A stretch of DNA of 64,000 bases from assembly GCF_008642315.1 (NCBI RefSeq), contig NZ_CP029192.1:2666001-2730000 (forward strand). The letters are read 5' to 3'. Of the stretch, positions 26,177 through 36,600 are shown piece by piece. The notes under the pieces were generated by a model. That model was not told where the DNA came from and did not search any database. It saw only the letters and a program-made list of their open reading frames with translations. Made by a program: the position numbers and the translations under genes. Source of the DNA: Streptomyces venezuelae. GTDB taxonomy: Bacteria; Actinomycetota; Actinomycetes; Streptomycetales; Streptomycetaceae. Position 1 is the stretch's first letter. Each line of letters opens with the position of its first letter.

Positions 26177-26957
26177 GCTTGATCACCCTGTTGGTGAGAG
26201 TGCCGATGCCTTCGATGGTGACGGCGACCTCGTCGCCGACGTTGAGCGGGCCGACCCCTGCCGGGGTGCCCGTGAGGATGACGTCGCCGGGGAGCAGCGT
26301 CATGGCCTCGGAGATGTGCACGATCAGGTCCTCGACGGAGCGGACCATCTCGGTCGTACGTCCCAGCTGGCGCTGTTCGCCGTTGACCGTGCACTGGATG
26401 GTGAGGTCGGAGGGGTCGAGGTCGGTCTCCACCCAGGGGCCGAGCGGGCAGGACGTGTCGAAGCCCTTGGCCCTGGCCCACTGGTTCTCGCGCTTCTGCA
26501 CGTCACGCGCGGTGACGTCGTTCGCGCAGGTGTAGCCGAGGATGACGTCACGGGCGCGCTCGCGCGGGACCTCGCGGCACATGCGGCCGATGACGACGGC
26601 GAGCTCGGCCTCGTGGTGCACCTCCTGCGAGAAGGAGGGATACACGATGGCGTCGCCGGGGCCCGCCACGGAGGTGGACGGCTTGAAGAAGGCGACCGGG
26701 ATGTCGGGGACCTCGTTGCCGAGCTCCGCCGCGTGCTCCGCGTAGTTGCGGCCGATGGCCACGACCTTGTTGGGGAGCACCGGCGGCAGCAGCCTGACCT
26801 TGCTCAGCGGGACCTTCGTGCCGGAGAGCTCGAAGTCCGCGAACGGGATGCCCTTGATGATGTCGAGGACAAGACCGTCGGTCGTTCCCGGGGGGCTTTC
26901 GCCCTCGACCGCGCCGAAGGCGACGTTGCCGTCGATGGAGAACCTGGCGATGCGCAC
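26169..26957 (-). CDS. Fumarylacetoacetate hydrolase (FAH) family protein
   Basis: A 262-aa protein with the FAH catalytic core: KVVAIGRNYAEHAAELG, EAELAVVIGR (metal-binding Glu) and GDVILTGTPAGVGPLNVGD. The family includes 2-hydroxyhepta-2,4-diene-1,7-dioate isomerases and oxaloacetate decarboxylases/tautomerases. The exact substrate is unknown and no aromatic catabolic genes are nearby. It starts with GTG at 26957 and is coupled to gltX. Confidence 0.92.
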   Translation of the reverse strand: MRIARFSIDGNVAFGAVEGESPPGTTDGLVLDIIKGIPFADFELSGTKVPLSKVRLLPPVLPNKVVAIGRNYAEHAAELGNEVPDIPVAFFKPSTSVAGPGDAIVYPSFSQEVHHEAELAVVIGRMCREVPRERARDVILGYTCANDVTARDVQKRENQWARAKGFDTSCPLGPWVETDLDPSDLTIQCTVNGEQRQLGRTTEMVRSVEDLIVHISEAMTLLPGDVILTGTPAGVGPLNVGDEVAVTIEGIGTLTNRVIKRG

Positions 26958-27036
26958 GTGTGCCTCGGCCCCTTGCTGGAATGGATGAGTCTGACGCTCC
27001 AGGCTAACGCGGCAAGGGGTGCCGACCTCGCGTGAT

Positions 27037-27300
27037 TCAGCCCGCCACGGGGGTGGCCTGCTCCGGGGCGTCCATCAGGATCGTGCGCTTGGGGTTGGCG
27101 GTCTGCGTCGGCAGTTCGACGGCGTGCTCCGGGCGCTCGGCCGCGGCCTGGACCTCGTCCGCGTCCGTGAGGTGCGCGAGAGTGGTGCGGCGCGGGTTGG
27201 CTATGTTGCGGAACATCGTCGACTTCACAGTCTTCATCTGCTGTTCGGACCTTGTCGGTTGTGCGTCGCGCGAACGGACGCGGCTTGTCGGATTCGCCAT
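27037..27300 (-). CDS. Small protein with repeated ANPxRTxL motif
   Basis: An 87-aa protein of no recognised family. It has two similar segments, ANPRRTTLAHL (about 34-44) and ANPKRTILMDA (about 69-79), joined by an acidic, helical stretch. There is no signal peptide, membrane segment or cysteine. The ATG at 27300 has only a weak CAGGG before it; an inner ATG at 27237 would give 66 aa and keeps both repeats. It lies between the gltX operon and the first conservon, read away from the conservon. Confidence 0.6.
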   Translation of the reverse strand: MANPTSRVRSRDAQPTRSEQQMKTVKSTMFRNIANPRRTTLAHLTDADEVQAAAERPEHAVELPTQTANPKRTILMDAPEQATPVAG

Positions 27301-27811
27301 CCCTGTAAAGCGTCAGGCTAAACATCCAATTCCCGGCCAAAGTCCGGAAGACGCCATGATCTTCGTGTGAGTTTGCTCACGAGGGAGCGGACAAAAGGGT
27401 CAATTCAGGCCCAGAGTCGACCAGTTGGAAACGGACATTGCGCCACTGAAGGCACCATTCCGCTCCTGATCATGAAGACTGGGACACCCCCCACCCGTAG
27501 AAGCTTTGTGGGGATGAGTCCGTTTTTTACTAGATCACTTTCTACGTCTCGTGACTCCGCACTCACAACGCGTCACGTAGCTCGCGGCGCGACACACGGG
27601 CCTTGTTGGAGATCCTGCACTGTGCTGGAATTCCCGGGACCGCCGCGGGATCGAACCGGCGCGCAGGGGCGCAACGCAGCGCCGAGTGGCGGCGGGGAGG
27701 GGGAGCAAGCGCCGGTCACTCACGACCACCCATGGGGCGCTGCCGCCCCACGACGCCGACACCGTCCCGCCGTTACCCGGCAGGACGCCTGGTCCAGAGG
27801 TTGCGACGCTA
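27301..27811. other. 511-base upstream region of the first conservon
   Basis: No convincing gene is seen. The region is AT-richer near 27480-27560 (TTTTTTACTAG), fitting promoter DNA. GTGAG-TTTG-CTCAC at 27367-27380 is a perfect 5-base dyad that could be an operator. Confidence 0.4.
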
Positions 27812-30800
27812 GTGCAGGGACGTTTCAAGAGGGATGGCAAGGGGTCTCCCCAGGCCGACCGCGGCCGAGGGGATGCTCCGGCGGAGCCGGAGCGTGGCTC
27901 CTCGCCCCAGCACGCCCAGAACCCCGGCCCGGGCTCGCCCGGCGACAGCGGCCCCGGCGCCGCGCGCCAAGGTGCCGTCGGCAGCGGCTCGACGGCCGCC
28001 CCGGCCAAGGGCAAGAGCAAGGGCAAGAGCGCGTCCGGAGCCGCGACACCCCCCGGCCCCGGCTCGCGAATAGCCCTGCGCAACTGGCGCATCTCCACCC
28101 GACTGGTCTCGCTGCTCGCGCTCCCCGTGATCACCGCGACCTCGCTCGGCGCGCTCCGCATCAACTCGTCCCTGGACGAGATCGAGCAGCTCGACAACAT
28201 GAAGCTGCTCACCGAGATGACCAAGCAGGCCACGGAGCTGGCCGCCGCGCTCCAGGAGGAGCGCGACAAGTCCGCGGGCCCCCTCGCGCACGGCGCGACC
28301 GCCTCGGACTACACGGTCAAGGGCGCGCGGGACAAGACCGACCGCGTCTACCGCAACTTCCTCCAGGGCACCCAGGACCTCAACGACACCGACGGCGAGA
28401 AGGGCCTCCTCGGCGTCCGGCACAGCGCGGTCCAGATCACCCAGCAGCTCCAGGGCATCAACGACGTCCGCAAGAAGGCCTTCCAGGACGAGAAGTCCAC
28501 CTCGCAGACCGTCGAGGCCTACAGCCAGCTCGTCGAGCAGCTCCTGAAGCTCTCTCAGGACATGGCGCAGGCGACGAGCAACCCGGACATGATCCAGCGC
28601 ACGCGTTCGCTGGCCGCGTTCTCCTCCGCCAAGGAGTACGCGTCCGTCCAGCGCGCGATCATCGCCGCGGCCCTGCCGGCCAACGACAGCGACTACGGCA
28701 AGATCTCCGAGACCGACCGCACCTTCGGCCTCAGCGCCAACGAAAAGGAGCGCTCGGAGCTCCAGACGTTCAGCAAGATCTACGCGGGCAACGCCGGTGA
28801 GCTGACCAAGCCCATCGACGGCGGCAACCCCGCGGTCAAGGCCGCCAACGAGTACGCCAAGCGCGTCCTCGAGCAGGAGGGCGGCATCAAGCTCCAGGAC
28901 AAGCGGTCCTACAAGGACTGGATCGACAACGACACGACCAAGATCGACGCGATGGCGAAGATCGAGCTGACGCTCCTCGGCGAGATGGAGCAGAAGGCTC
29001 GCGAGCTGCGCAACGAGTCGGAGCAGTCGGCCATCCTCAACGGTGCGCTGATCCTGCTCGTGCTCGGCGTCTCGCTCATCGGCGCGTTCGTCGTGGCCCG
29101 GTCCATGATCCGCTCGCTGCGCCGCCTCCAGGACACCGCGACCAAGGTCGCCCAGGACCGCCTGCCCGAGCTGGTCAAGCAGCTCTCGGAGTCGGACCCG
29201 CAGGACGTGGACACGTCGGTGGAGTCCGTGGGTGTGCACTCGCGCGACGAGATCGGCCAGGTGGCCGCGGCCTTCGACGACGTGCACCGCGAGGCCGTCC
29301 GCCTCGCCGCCGAGCAGGCCCTCCTGCGGGGCAACGTCAACGCGATGTTCACCAACCTCTCGCGCCGTTCGCAGGGCCTCATCCAGCGCCAGCTCTCGCT
29401 CATCTCCGAGCTGGAGTCGCGCGAGGCCGACCCGGACCAGCTGTCCTCGCTCTTCAAGCTCGACCACCTCGCGACCCGCATGCGCCGTAACGGTGAGAAC
29501 CTGCTGGTTCTGGCCGGTGAAGAGCCCGGCCGCCGGTGGACCCGACCCGTTCCGCTCGTGGACGTGCTGCGTGCCGCCGCGTCCGAGGTGGAGCAGTACG
29601 AGCGCATCGAACTCTCCTCGGTCCCCGCGACCGAGGTCGCCGGACGCGTCGTCAACGACCTCGTGCACCTCCTCGCCGAGCTGCTCGAGAACGCGACCTC
29701 GTTCTCCTCGCCGCAGACCAAGGTCAAGGTCACCGGTCACGCGCTGCCCGACGGCCGCGTGCTGATCGAGATCCACGACACCGGCATCGGCCTCTCGCCC
29801 GAGGACCTCGCGGCGATCAACGAGCGGCTCGCGTCGCCGCCCACTGTGGACGTCTCGGTCTCGCGCCGCATGGGTCTGTTCGTGGTCGGCCGTCTGTCGC
29901 AGCGCCACGGCATCCGCATCCAGCTCCGCCCGTCCGACTCCGGCGGCACGACCGCGCTGGTCATGCTTCCCGTCGACGTCGCCCAGGGCAAGAAGATGCC
30001 GGGCAAGCCCGGTGCGCCCGGTGCGACCGGCGGTCCCGCCGCGGCTCAGGCCGCCGCGGGTGCCGCGGCCGCGCGACGCGGTGTCGGTCCCGGCGGCAAC
30101 GGTGGTCCCGGCCAGGGCGGTGGCCCCGGCCGCGGTGGTCCCGCGCTCGGCGGCGGGCCCGGCGGTGGCCAGGGCGGTCCCGGACTGCTCGGTGCCGGTG
30201 CGCCGCGCCAGCAGGTCGCGGGCTCGGGTCCGCGCGCCGCGCTGCCCTCTCGTGACACCGGTCAGCAGCGTCAGCCCGGTGGTCCGCAGGCCGGTGGTCC
30301 CCAGGCCGGTGGCCCGCAGAGCGGTCAGCCGGTGGCTCCGCAGGGCAACCAGCCGGTGCGCGGGCAGGGCGGACAGGGCAACCAGTCGCAGGGCGGTCAG
30401 CCCGGTCAGCCCCAGGGCGGCCGTGGCGGCAACGCGCCGCAGCCTCCGGTGCCCCAGCAGCGTACGAACGCCATGAACCCGCCGTCGGACGCCGGTGACC
30501 AGGGCCGCAGGCCCCAGCTGCCGCCCCGCGGCGGGCCGCGCGCCGAGCTGCCCGGGGGCAACCCGCAGCCGCGCGTGCCCAGCTGGAGCGACGAGAACGC
30601 GCAGCCGCAGGTGTCGCGCGAGCCCTTCGACACCCCCCGGGGACACGAGGAGCACGAGACCAGCGGTCAGTTCCCGCAGCCCACGGCCGCGCCGTACGAC
30701 CGGCAGGGCCCCGGCTCCACCGCGGAGTTCGCCCGCCCGGACTTCGACGGTCCGCCGCCCGGCACCGCCGCGCCGCAGGACGCGGGCTCGACCGGCCAGT

Positions 30801-31774
30801 TCGTCCGCTCGGACGTCTTCGGCGGAACGGGCGCGCCCCGGCGCGGCCAGCAGCCAGGCCGTCCGGCCGCGCCGCAGAACCAGAACCAGAACCAGCAGCA
30901 ACAGCAGAACCAGCAGCAGAACCCGGGCAACGGCTTCGCGCAGCAGGGCGGTCGGGAGAACCCCGACTACACCGTGCCGCGTCCGCCGGCCCCCCGCCGC
31001 GGCCAGCACGACCCCAACCAGGGCTTCCCGCAGCAGCAGGGCCAGGGCATGGGTCAGGCGCCGCAGCAGGACCGGCAGCACCAGCCGAACCCGCAGCAGG
31101 ACCCGCTGAACCAGCAGCACGACGCGCTGAACCAGCAGCAGGACCCGCTGAACGCGCAGCTGCCGCTGCCGCCGGGCGGCCCCGACGACGGTCGTACCCC
31201 GCTGTTCGACACACTGGAGACCAACTGGTTCCAGCAGCAGAACCAGCAGAACCAGCAGAACCAGCACGCGGCGCAGCAGCAGCCCGCACAGCAGGAGCGC
31301 CAGGAGCCGCAGAACCGGCAGCCCGCGCGGCAGGACCAGCAGCAGGGTGCCCCGGCCCCCGAGGCCGGTCCGCGCCACGCCCCCGAGCCGCCGCAGCGTC
31401 CGCTCCCCTCGCGCCCCCAGCGCCAGGAACCGGCCGCCGCTCCCGCGGAGCCGGGCGGCACCAACGGCGCGGGCATGCCGAGCGGCTGGCGCTCCTCCCC
31501 CAACGACGAGCTGGGCCGGCAGGCCGAGCGCGTCCGGCAGCCCTCCGCGGGCGGCGTCACCACATCCGGACTGCCGCGTCGCGTCCCGCGGGCCAACCTG
31601 GTCGCGGGCACGGCACAGCAGCAGCAGGACAGCACAGGTCCGCAGGTTTCGCGTGCACCCGAAGAAGTACGCGGCCGGCTGACGAATCTCCGTCGGGGCA
31701 TCCAGCAGGGTCGCCAGGCCGGCACCGGCCAGACCGGTAGTTTCCCTCGCCCCACTCACCAGCAGGAGCGTTAG
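27812..31774 (+). CDS. cvnA1: Conservon sensor kinase-like protein CvnA (first set)
   Basis: A 1320-aa membrane protein. TM1 is at about 95-115 (LVSLLALPVITATSLGAL), then an extracytoplasmic nitrate/nitrite-sensing-like domain (EERDKSAGPLAHG), TM2 at about 407-430, HAMP-like linker, and HATPase_c at about 610-720 (LAELLENATSFSS N-box; DTGIGLSPED; GLFVVGRLS). The usual phospho-accepting His box is replaced by an unusual helix region. A very long disordered tail (about 735-1320) is rich in Pro, Gly, Gln and Asn, with runs like QNQNQNQQQQQNQQQN. CvnA proteins form a membrane complex with CvnB, C and D. The GTG at 27812 was chosen by homology to other CvnA starts. Confidence 0.9.
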   Translation: MQGRFKRDGKGSPQADRGRGDAPAEPERGSSPQHAQNPGPGSPGDSGPGAARQGAVGSGSTAAPAKGKSKGKSASGAATPPGPGSRIALRNWRISTRLVSLLALPVITATSLGALRINSSLDEIEQLDNMKLLTEMTKQATELAAALQEERDKSAGPLAHGATASDYTVKGARDKTDRVYRNFLQGTQDLNDTDGEKGLLGVRHSAVQITQQLQGINDVRKKAFQDEKSTSQTVEAYSQLVEQLLKLSQDMAQATSNPDMIQRTRSLAAFSSAKEYASVQRAIIAAALPANDSDYGKISETDRTFGLSANEKERSELQTFSKIYAGNAGELTKPIDGGNPAVKAANEYAKRVLEQEGGIKLQDKRSYKDWIDNDTTKIDAMAKIELTLLGEMEQKARELRNESEQSAILNGALILLVLGVSLIGAFVVARSMIRSLRRLQDTATKVAQDRLPELVKQLSESDPQDVDTSVESVGVHSRDEIGQVAAAFDDVHREAVRLAAEQALLRGNVNAMFTNLSRRSQGLIQRQLSLISELESREADPDQLSSLFKLDHLATRMRRNGENLLVLAGEEPGRRWTRPVPLVDVLRAAASEVEQYERIELSSVPATEVAGRVVNDLVHLLAELLENATSFSSPQTKVKVTGHALPDGRVLIEIHDTGIGLSPEDLAAINERLASPPTVDVSVSRRMGLFVVGRLSQRHGIRIQLRPSDSGGTTALVMLPVDVAQGKKMPGKPGAPGATGGPAAAQAAAGAAAARRGVGPGGNGGPGQGGGPGRGGPALGGGPGGGQGGPGLLGAGAPRQQVAGSGPRAALPSRDTGQQRQPGGPQAGGPQAGGPQSGQPVAPQGNQPVRGQGGQGNQSQGGQPGQPQGGRGGNAPQPPVPQQRTNAMNPPSDAGDQGRRPQLPPRGGPRAELPGGNPQPRVPSWSDENAQPQVSREPFDTPRGHEEHETSGQFPQPTAAPYDRQGPGSTAEFARPDFDGPPPGTAAPQDAGSTGQFVRSDVFGGTGAPRRGQQPGRPAAPQNQNQNQQQQQNQQQNPGNGFAQQGGRENPDYTVPRPPAPRRGQHDPNQGFPQQQGQGMGQAPQQDRQHQPNPQQDPLNQQHDALNQQQDPLNAQLPLPPGGPDDGRTPLFDTLETNWFQQQNQQNQQNQHAAQQQPAQQERQEPQNRQPARQDQQQGAPAPEAGPRHAPEPPQRPLPSRPQRQEPAAAPAEPGGTNGAGMPSGWRSSPNDELGRQAERVRQPSAGGVTTSGLPRRVPRANLVAGTAQQQQDSTGPQVSRAPEEVRGRLTNLRRGIQQGRQAGTGQTGSFPRPTHQQER

Positions 31775-32197
31775 TTGAGTCCGATGAGCCAGGCGGCACA
31801 GAATCTGAACTGGTTGATCACCAACTTCGTGGACAACACCCCCGGGGTGTCCCACACGGTCGTGGTCTCCGCCGACGGCCTCCTTCTGGCCATGTCCGAG
31901 GGGTTCCCGCGTGACCGCGCCGACCAGCTCGCCGCGGTCGCCTCGGGGCTGACCTCGCTGACCGCGGGCGCCTCCCGGATCTTCGAGGGCGGCACCGTCA
32001 CGCAGACGGTGGTGGAGATGGAGCGGGGGTTCCTCTTCATCATGTCCGTCTCGGACGGTTCGTCCCTGGCCGTGCTGGCGCACCCCGAGTGCGACATCGG
32101 CCTCGTCGGGTACGAGATGGCCCTCCTCGTCGACCGCGCGGGTGCCGTCCTCACCCCGGACCTCCGCGCCGAACTGCAGGGCAGCCTGCTCCACTAG
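31775..32197 (+). CDS. cvnB1: Roadblock/LC7-domain protein CvnB (first set)
   Basis: A 140-aa roadblock/LC7 fold (MSPMSQAAQNLNWLITNFVD; GVSHTVVVSADGLLLAMSEG) that likely regulates the partner GTPase CvnD. The start is TTG at 31775, directly after the cvnA1 stop, with AGGAG at suitable spacing. The second conservon has GTG at the equivalent place, which supports this choice over the inner ATG at 31784. Confidence 0.92.
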   Translation: MSPMSQAAQNLNWLITNFVDNTPGVSHTVVVSADGLLLAMSEGFPRDRADQLAAVASGLTSLTAGASRIFEGGTVTQTVVEMERGFLFIMSVSDGSSLAVLAHPECDIGLVGYEMALLVDRAGAVLTPDLRAELQGSLLH

Positions 32198-32337
32198 CCC
32201 GGAGCACGCTCCGAAGCCTCACCCTTCGGCCGCCCCACCGACCGAACGTACTGACCAACCGTCCGGCCGCCACACTGCCCCCACCGGCTCTGTCAGACGG
32301 CACACGCAGATGACCTGCTGTCCCGCCCGGAGGATCC

Positions 32338-32739
32338 ATGACCCCGCCCACCGCCTCTCACAACCCGTACGGCGATGCCTCGTACGGAATGGAGGGCGAC
32401 CAGCCGCTGGTGCGTCCTTACGCGATGACCGGCGGCCGGACACGGCCCCGCTACCAGCTCGCGATCGAGGCGCTGGTGAGCACCACGGCCGACCCGGCCC
32501 AGCTGATGGGTCTGCTCCCCGAGCACCAGCGGATCTGCCACCTGTGCCGTGAGGTCAAGTCGGTGGCCGAGGTCTCGGCCCTGCTCGCGATGCCGCTCGG
32601 CGTGGCCCGGATCCTCGTGGCGGACCTGGCCGAGGCCGGGCTCGTCGCCATCCATCAGCCCGGCGGCGACGAGAACGCCGGTGGCCAGCCTGACGTGACA
32701 CTGCTCGAAAGGGTGCTCAGTGGACTTCGCAAGCTCTAG
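32338..32739 (+). CDS. cvnC1: DUF742 protein CvnC (first set)
   Basis: A 133-aa DUF742 protein with a winged-helix-like core: PLVRPYAMTGGRTRP, LAIEALV, EHQRICHLCREVKSVAEVSA (two Cys) and VARILVADLAEAGLVAIHQP. It follows cvnB1 by 140 bases and overlaps cvnD1 by 20 bases, so the two are translationally coupled. GGAGG lies before the ATG. Confidence 0.92.
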   Translation: MTPPTASHNPYGDASYGMEGDQPLVRPYAMTGGRTRPRYQLAIEALVSTTADPAQLMGLLPEHQRICHLCREVKSVAEVSALLAMPLGVARILVADLAEAGLVAIHQPGGDENAGGQPDVTLLERVLSGLRKL

Positions 32740-33310
32740 CGGTTCGGGCACGGACGCGGCCCGTTCCACCACCTCCGCGAAGATCGTGGTGGCGGGCGGC
32801 TTCGGCGTGGGCAAGACCACGTTCGTCGGGGCGGTCTCCGAGATCAACCCGCTGCGCACCGAGGCCGTCATGACGTCCGCGTCCGCGGGCATCGACGACC
32901 TGACCCACACCGGAGACAAGACCACCACGACGGTGGCCATGGACTTCGGCCGCATCACCCTGGACCAGGACCTGATCCTGTACCTCTTCGGCACGCCCGG
33001 ACAGGACCGCTTCTGGTTCATGTGGGACGACCTCGTCCGTGGCGCGATCGGAGCGGTCGTCCTCGTGGACACGCGCCGCCTCGCCGACTGCTTCCCCGCG
33101 GTCGACTACTTCGAGAACTCCGGGCTCCCCTTCGTCATCGCCCTCAACGGCTTCGACGGCCACCAGCCCTACACCCCCGACGAAGTCCGCGAAGCACTCC
33201 AGATCGGACCCGGTACGCCGATCATCACGACGGACGCGCGACACCGTGCGGACGCAAAGAGTGGCTTGATCACGCTGGTCGAGCACGCACTTATGGCACG
33301 TCTCAAGTAG
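32720..33310 (+). CDS. cvnD1: Ras-like GTPase CvnD (first set)
   Basis: A 196-aa small GTPase of the MglA/Rab-like type. The P-loop is GGFGVGKTTFVG (about 26-37), switch II is LFGTPGQDRFWFMW, and the base-specificity region is ALNGFDG, where the usual NKxD is altered. It should cycle between GDP and GTP under CvnB and CvnA. Bases 32783-33210 match the other cvnD gene at all but 4 positions. Confidence 0.93.
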   Translation: MDFASSSGSGTDAARSTTSAKIVVAGGFGVGKTTFVGAVSEINPLRTEAVMTSASAGIDDLTHTGDKTTTTVAMDFGRITLDQDLILYLFGTPGQDRFWFMWDDLVRGAIGAVVLVDTRRLADCFPAVDYFENSGLPFVIALNGFDGHQPYTPDEVREALQIGPGTPIITTDARHRADAKSGLITLVEHALMARLK

Positions 33311-33455
33311 GCAGGTCCATACGGCAGTTGCCGTAGTCCATCTGGAGCGATCTGTGTCCTTTGACACGGCCCGTAACGGTGTTCATAACGTTTCGACAGA
33401 GAATTGCCCGGTGACAGACACGCGTCGCGGTCACCTGGTGTCGCTGTGCTCACAA

Positions 33456-33485
33456 GAGCCCCGCCTTTTGGCGGGGCTCGCTCTT
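33456..33485 (+). terminator. Terminator of the first conservon
   Basis: GAGCCCCGCC-TTTT-GGCGGGGCTC, a perfect 10-base stem, followed by GCTCTTT. It closes cvnA1-B1-C1-D1 and leaves cvnA2 to start its own transcript. Confidence 0.9.
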
Positions 33486-33649
33486 TATGACCGTTTTATC
33501 TGAGGCTTACACCACTCGGGGGCCGCGCTTTCCACTGTTTGGAAGAGCAGCCCCTGACGTGCTGGAATGCGCTGAACTGCCCAGTAGCACGGGCCTTGGA
33601 GACGACAGCGGCACGACGTGAGTGCCGCCGCCGAGAGGTTGTTGGTCGA

Positions 33650-36600
33650 GTGAGGCGAAGCAAGCCGAGCCCCGCGGCATCCCCCACCGGGGACACGCGG
33701 GGCAACTTCACCCCGCCGCCGCGCACAGCGGCGTCCCCCGTCGACGTGGCCGCAGGGCCGGGCAACGAGCCCCCCGCGTCTTCCGGCGGACGGATGTCCC
33801 CCCGCAACTGGCGCGTGCCGACCCGCCTGAACGCGATCCTGCTCATACCCGTGCTCGTGGGCCTGGTCATGGGCGGTTTCCAGGTCAAGGGCTCCATCGA
33901 CACCTGGAGCGAGGCCCAGGACGCCGAGAACACCGCCCGCCTCGTGCGGGCGTCGCTGAACTACGGCAACCGTCTCATCGAGGAGCGCGACATCACCGCC
34001 GCTCCGCTGCTGAGCGGCAAGCGCAACGACGCCACGGTCATCAAGGCGCGCAAGGCCACCGACAAGGCAGCCGCCGAGTTCAAGTCCGCGACGGAGAGCA
34101 TGCCGGACAAGGAGGGCCTCAACCGTCGTCTCGACGCCTTCCACAAGGTCGAGCCGAAGCTCGGCCCGCTGCGTCAGGCCGCGTACACCACCAAGCTTCC
34201 CGGTGTGAAGACCGAAGAGGGCTACGTCGCCATCCAGCACCCGCTGATGGAGTTCGCCAACGAGCTCGGTCTGGGCACCGGCAACATCACCAGCTACGGC
34301 CGCACCGTCTACGCGATCTCCCTCTCCAAGGCAGCGCTCTCCCTGCAGCGGTCCATCGGCACGCACCTCCTGGTGGAGCCGGGCCCCGGCACCGGTTCGT
34401 TCACGCTCCAGCGCACCTCGTTCTCCTCGTACGCCTACCTGGAGCGCATCGCCATCGAGGAGTACACCGGCGGCGGCACCCCCGAGGACGTCGCCAAGCT
34501 GGAGGCGGCCAAGAAGGAGCTGGCGGCCGCCGCCAAGAAGCAGGGCGGCCCGGCCCTCTCGCAGGACAAGATGGTCGCGGCCATCGCCACCATGCCGAGC
34601 ACCCAGCCGAGCGCCCGCGTCGAGCTGGCCGGCAAGGGCATCACGCGTGAGGCCTGGTGGGCCACCACCACCGCCAAGTTCGACGCGTACCGCACCATCG
34701 AGTCGGACCTCGCCGACAAGGCCGTGGACGAGGCGTCCGACATCGCCGCCAACGCCCAGCGCAACGCCTACATCACCGGCGCCATCGTCGTCCTCGCGCT
34801 GCTCGCCGCGTTCATCCTGGCCGGGCTCATGGCCCGCCAGATGTCGAAGTCGATGCGCCGGCTGCGCACCGCCGCCTTCGGCATCGCCGAGCAGCGTCTG
34901 CCGATGCTGGTCGACCAGCTGTCGCGCACCGACCCGGGCCGCGTCGACACCCGCGTGCAGCCCATCCCGATCAACTCCACGGACGAGATCGGCGAGGTCG
35001 CCCGCGCCTTCGACCAGGTGCACCGCGAGGCCGTGCGGCTCGCCGCCGAGCAGGCGCTGCTCCGCGGCAACATCAACGCGATCTTCACCAACCTGTCGCG
35101 CCGCAACCAGTCGCTGATCGAGGGCCAGCTGACCCTCATCACCGACCTGGAGAACAACGAGGCCGACCCGGACCAGCTGGAGAACCTCTTCCGCCTGGAC
35201 CACCTGGCGACCCGTATGCGCCGCAACGGCGAGAACCTCCTCGTCCTCTCCGGCGAGGAGCCGGGCCGCCGCTGGGACCAGCCGGTCCCGCTGGTCGACG
35301 TGTTGCGCGCCGCCTCCTCCGAGGTGGAGCAGTACGAGCGCATCGAGCTGGAGGGCGTGCCGGAGGCCGAGATCCACGGCCTCGCCGTGACCGACCTCGT
35401 GCACCTGCTCGCCGAGCTCCTGGAGAACGCGACGACGTTCTCCTCGCCGCAGACCAAGGTGCGGGTCACCGCGACCCGGCTGCCCGACGGCCGCGTCATG
35501 GTCGAGATCCACGACAAGGGCATCGGCCTCACCGCCGAGGACTTCGCGGACATCAACCACAAGCTGGCCAACCCGCCGACCGTGGACGCCGCGATCTCGC
35601 AGCGCATGGGCCTGTTCGTGGTCGGCCGCCTCTCCGACCGGCACGGCATCCGCGTGCAGCTGCGCCCCTCGGGCGAGCAGGCGGGCACGACGTCGCTGGT
35701 CATGCTGCCGGACGCGATCACGCACGGTGGCGGTGGCGAGCACGCCTCGCAGGACCCCGAGTTCACGGTCTCCTCGATCATCCCGGAGCAGCAGGCGCTG
35801 GCGCCCGAGCCGATGCGCACCGCCGCCGAGCTGGGCTTCGACGACAGCCGCTACCACGGTGACGGCTCCGAGGGGCAGCACGAGCTGGACCCGGTCGGCC
35901 GCTCGCTCATGCGTGAGGAGCGCCGCGCGGCCCTGGAGGCGCAGGCCCAGCAGCCCGGCGCTCACCGTCCGCTCTTCCGCGACGAGGTCGAGCCGCAGCA
36001 GAGCGGCTACGAGCAGCAGGCCCCGGCCTACGACGACCAGCAGCAGGTCGCGTACGACCAGGGCGTGCGGTACGACAACGAGCAGTACGCCACCGGTCAG
36101 TACCCGGCCCCGCAGTACGCCGAGGACGGTTACCGCGAGGAGCAGTACAGGACCGAGCAGTACCCGGCGGATCAGCAGTACTACCAGGACCAGCAGATCG
36201 CCTATCCGGAGCGCTCCGGTCAGGACGACTGGCCCTCCGCCGACGGCTATCAGCCGGAGTACGGCCAGGAAGCGGAATCTGCGCAGGCGGACCACACGGC
36301 CGACGCCGAGCGCGTAGGCTTCGACCGGCCGGGTCCGGCGCCGTCCGTCGTCCACGACATGACCGACGCGGGCCTCCCCCGCAGGGGTTCCTCCGGCGCG
36401 AACGGCAACGGAAGCGGCCACGGCGGTTCGCCCGCCGCGAGCGAGGGCCAGGACGACTGGCGCTCGTCCAACGACGAGCGCTGGCAGCGAGCCGAGCGCC
36501 TCAAGGAGCCGAAGGCGGGCGGGGTCACCTCGTCGGGGCTCCCGCGGCGGGTGCCCAAGGCCAATCTGGTCGAGGGCACCGCGGAACAGACCCCACAGGG

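Noticed and set aside
27809..32194. 1461-codon minus-strand frame opposite cvnA1
   Set aside because: Its composition mirrors the codon bias of cvnA1 on the other strand and it has no recognisable domain.
33485..36421. 978-codon minus-strand frame opposite cvnA2
   Set aside because: Same reason: antisense shadow of cvnA2.
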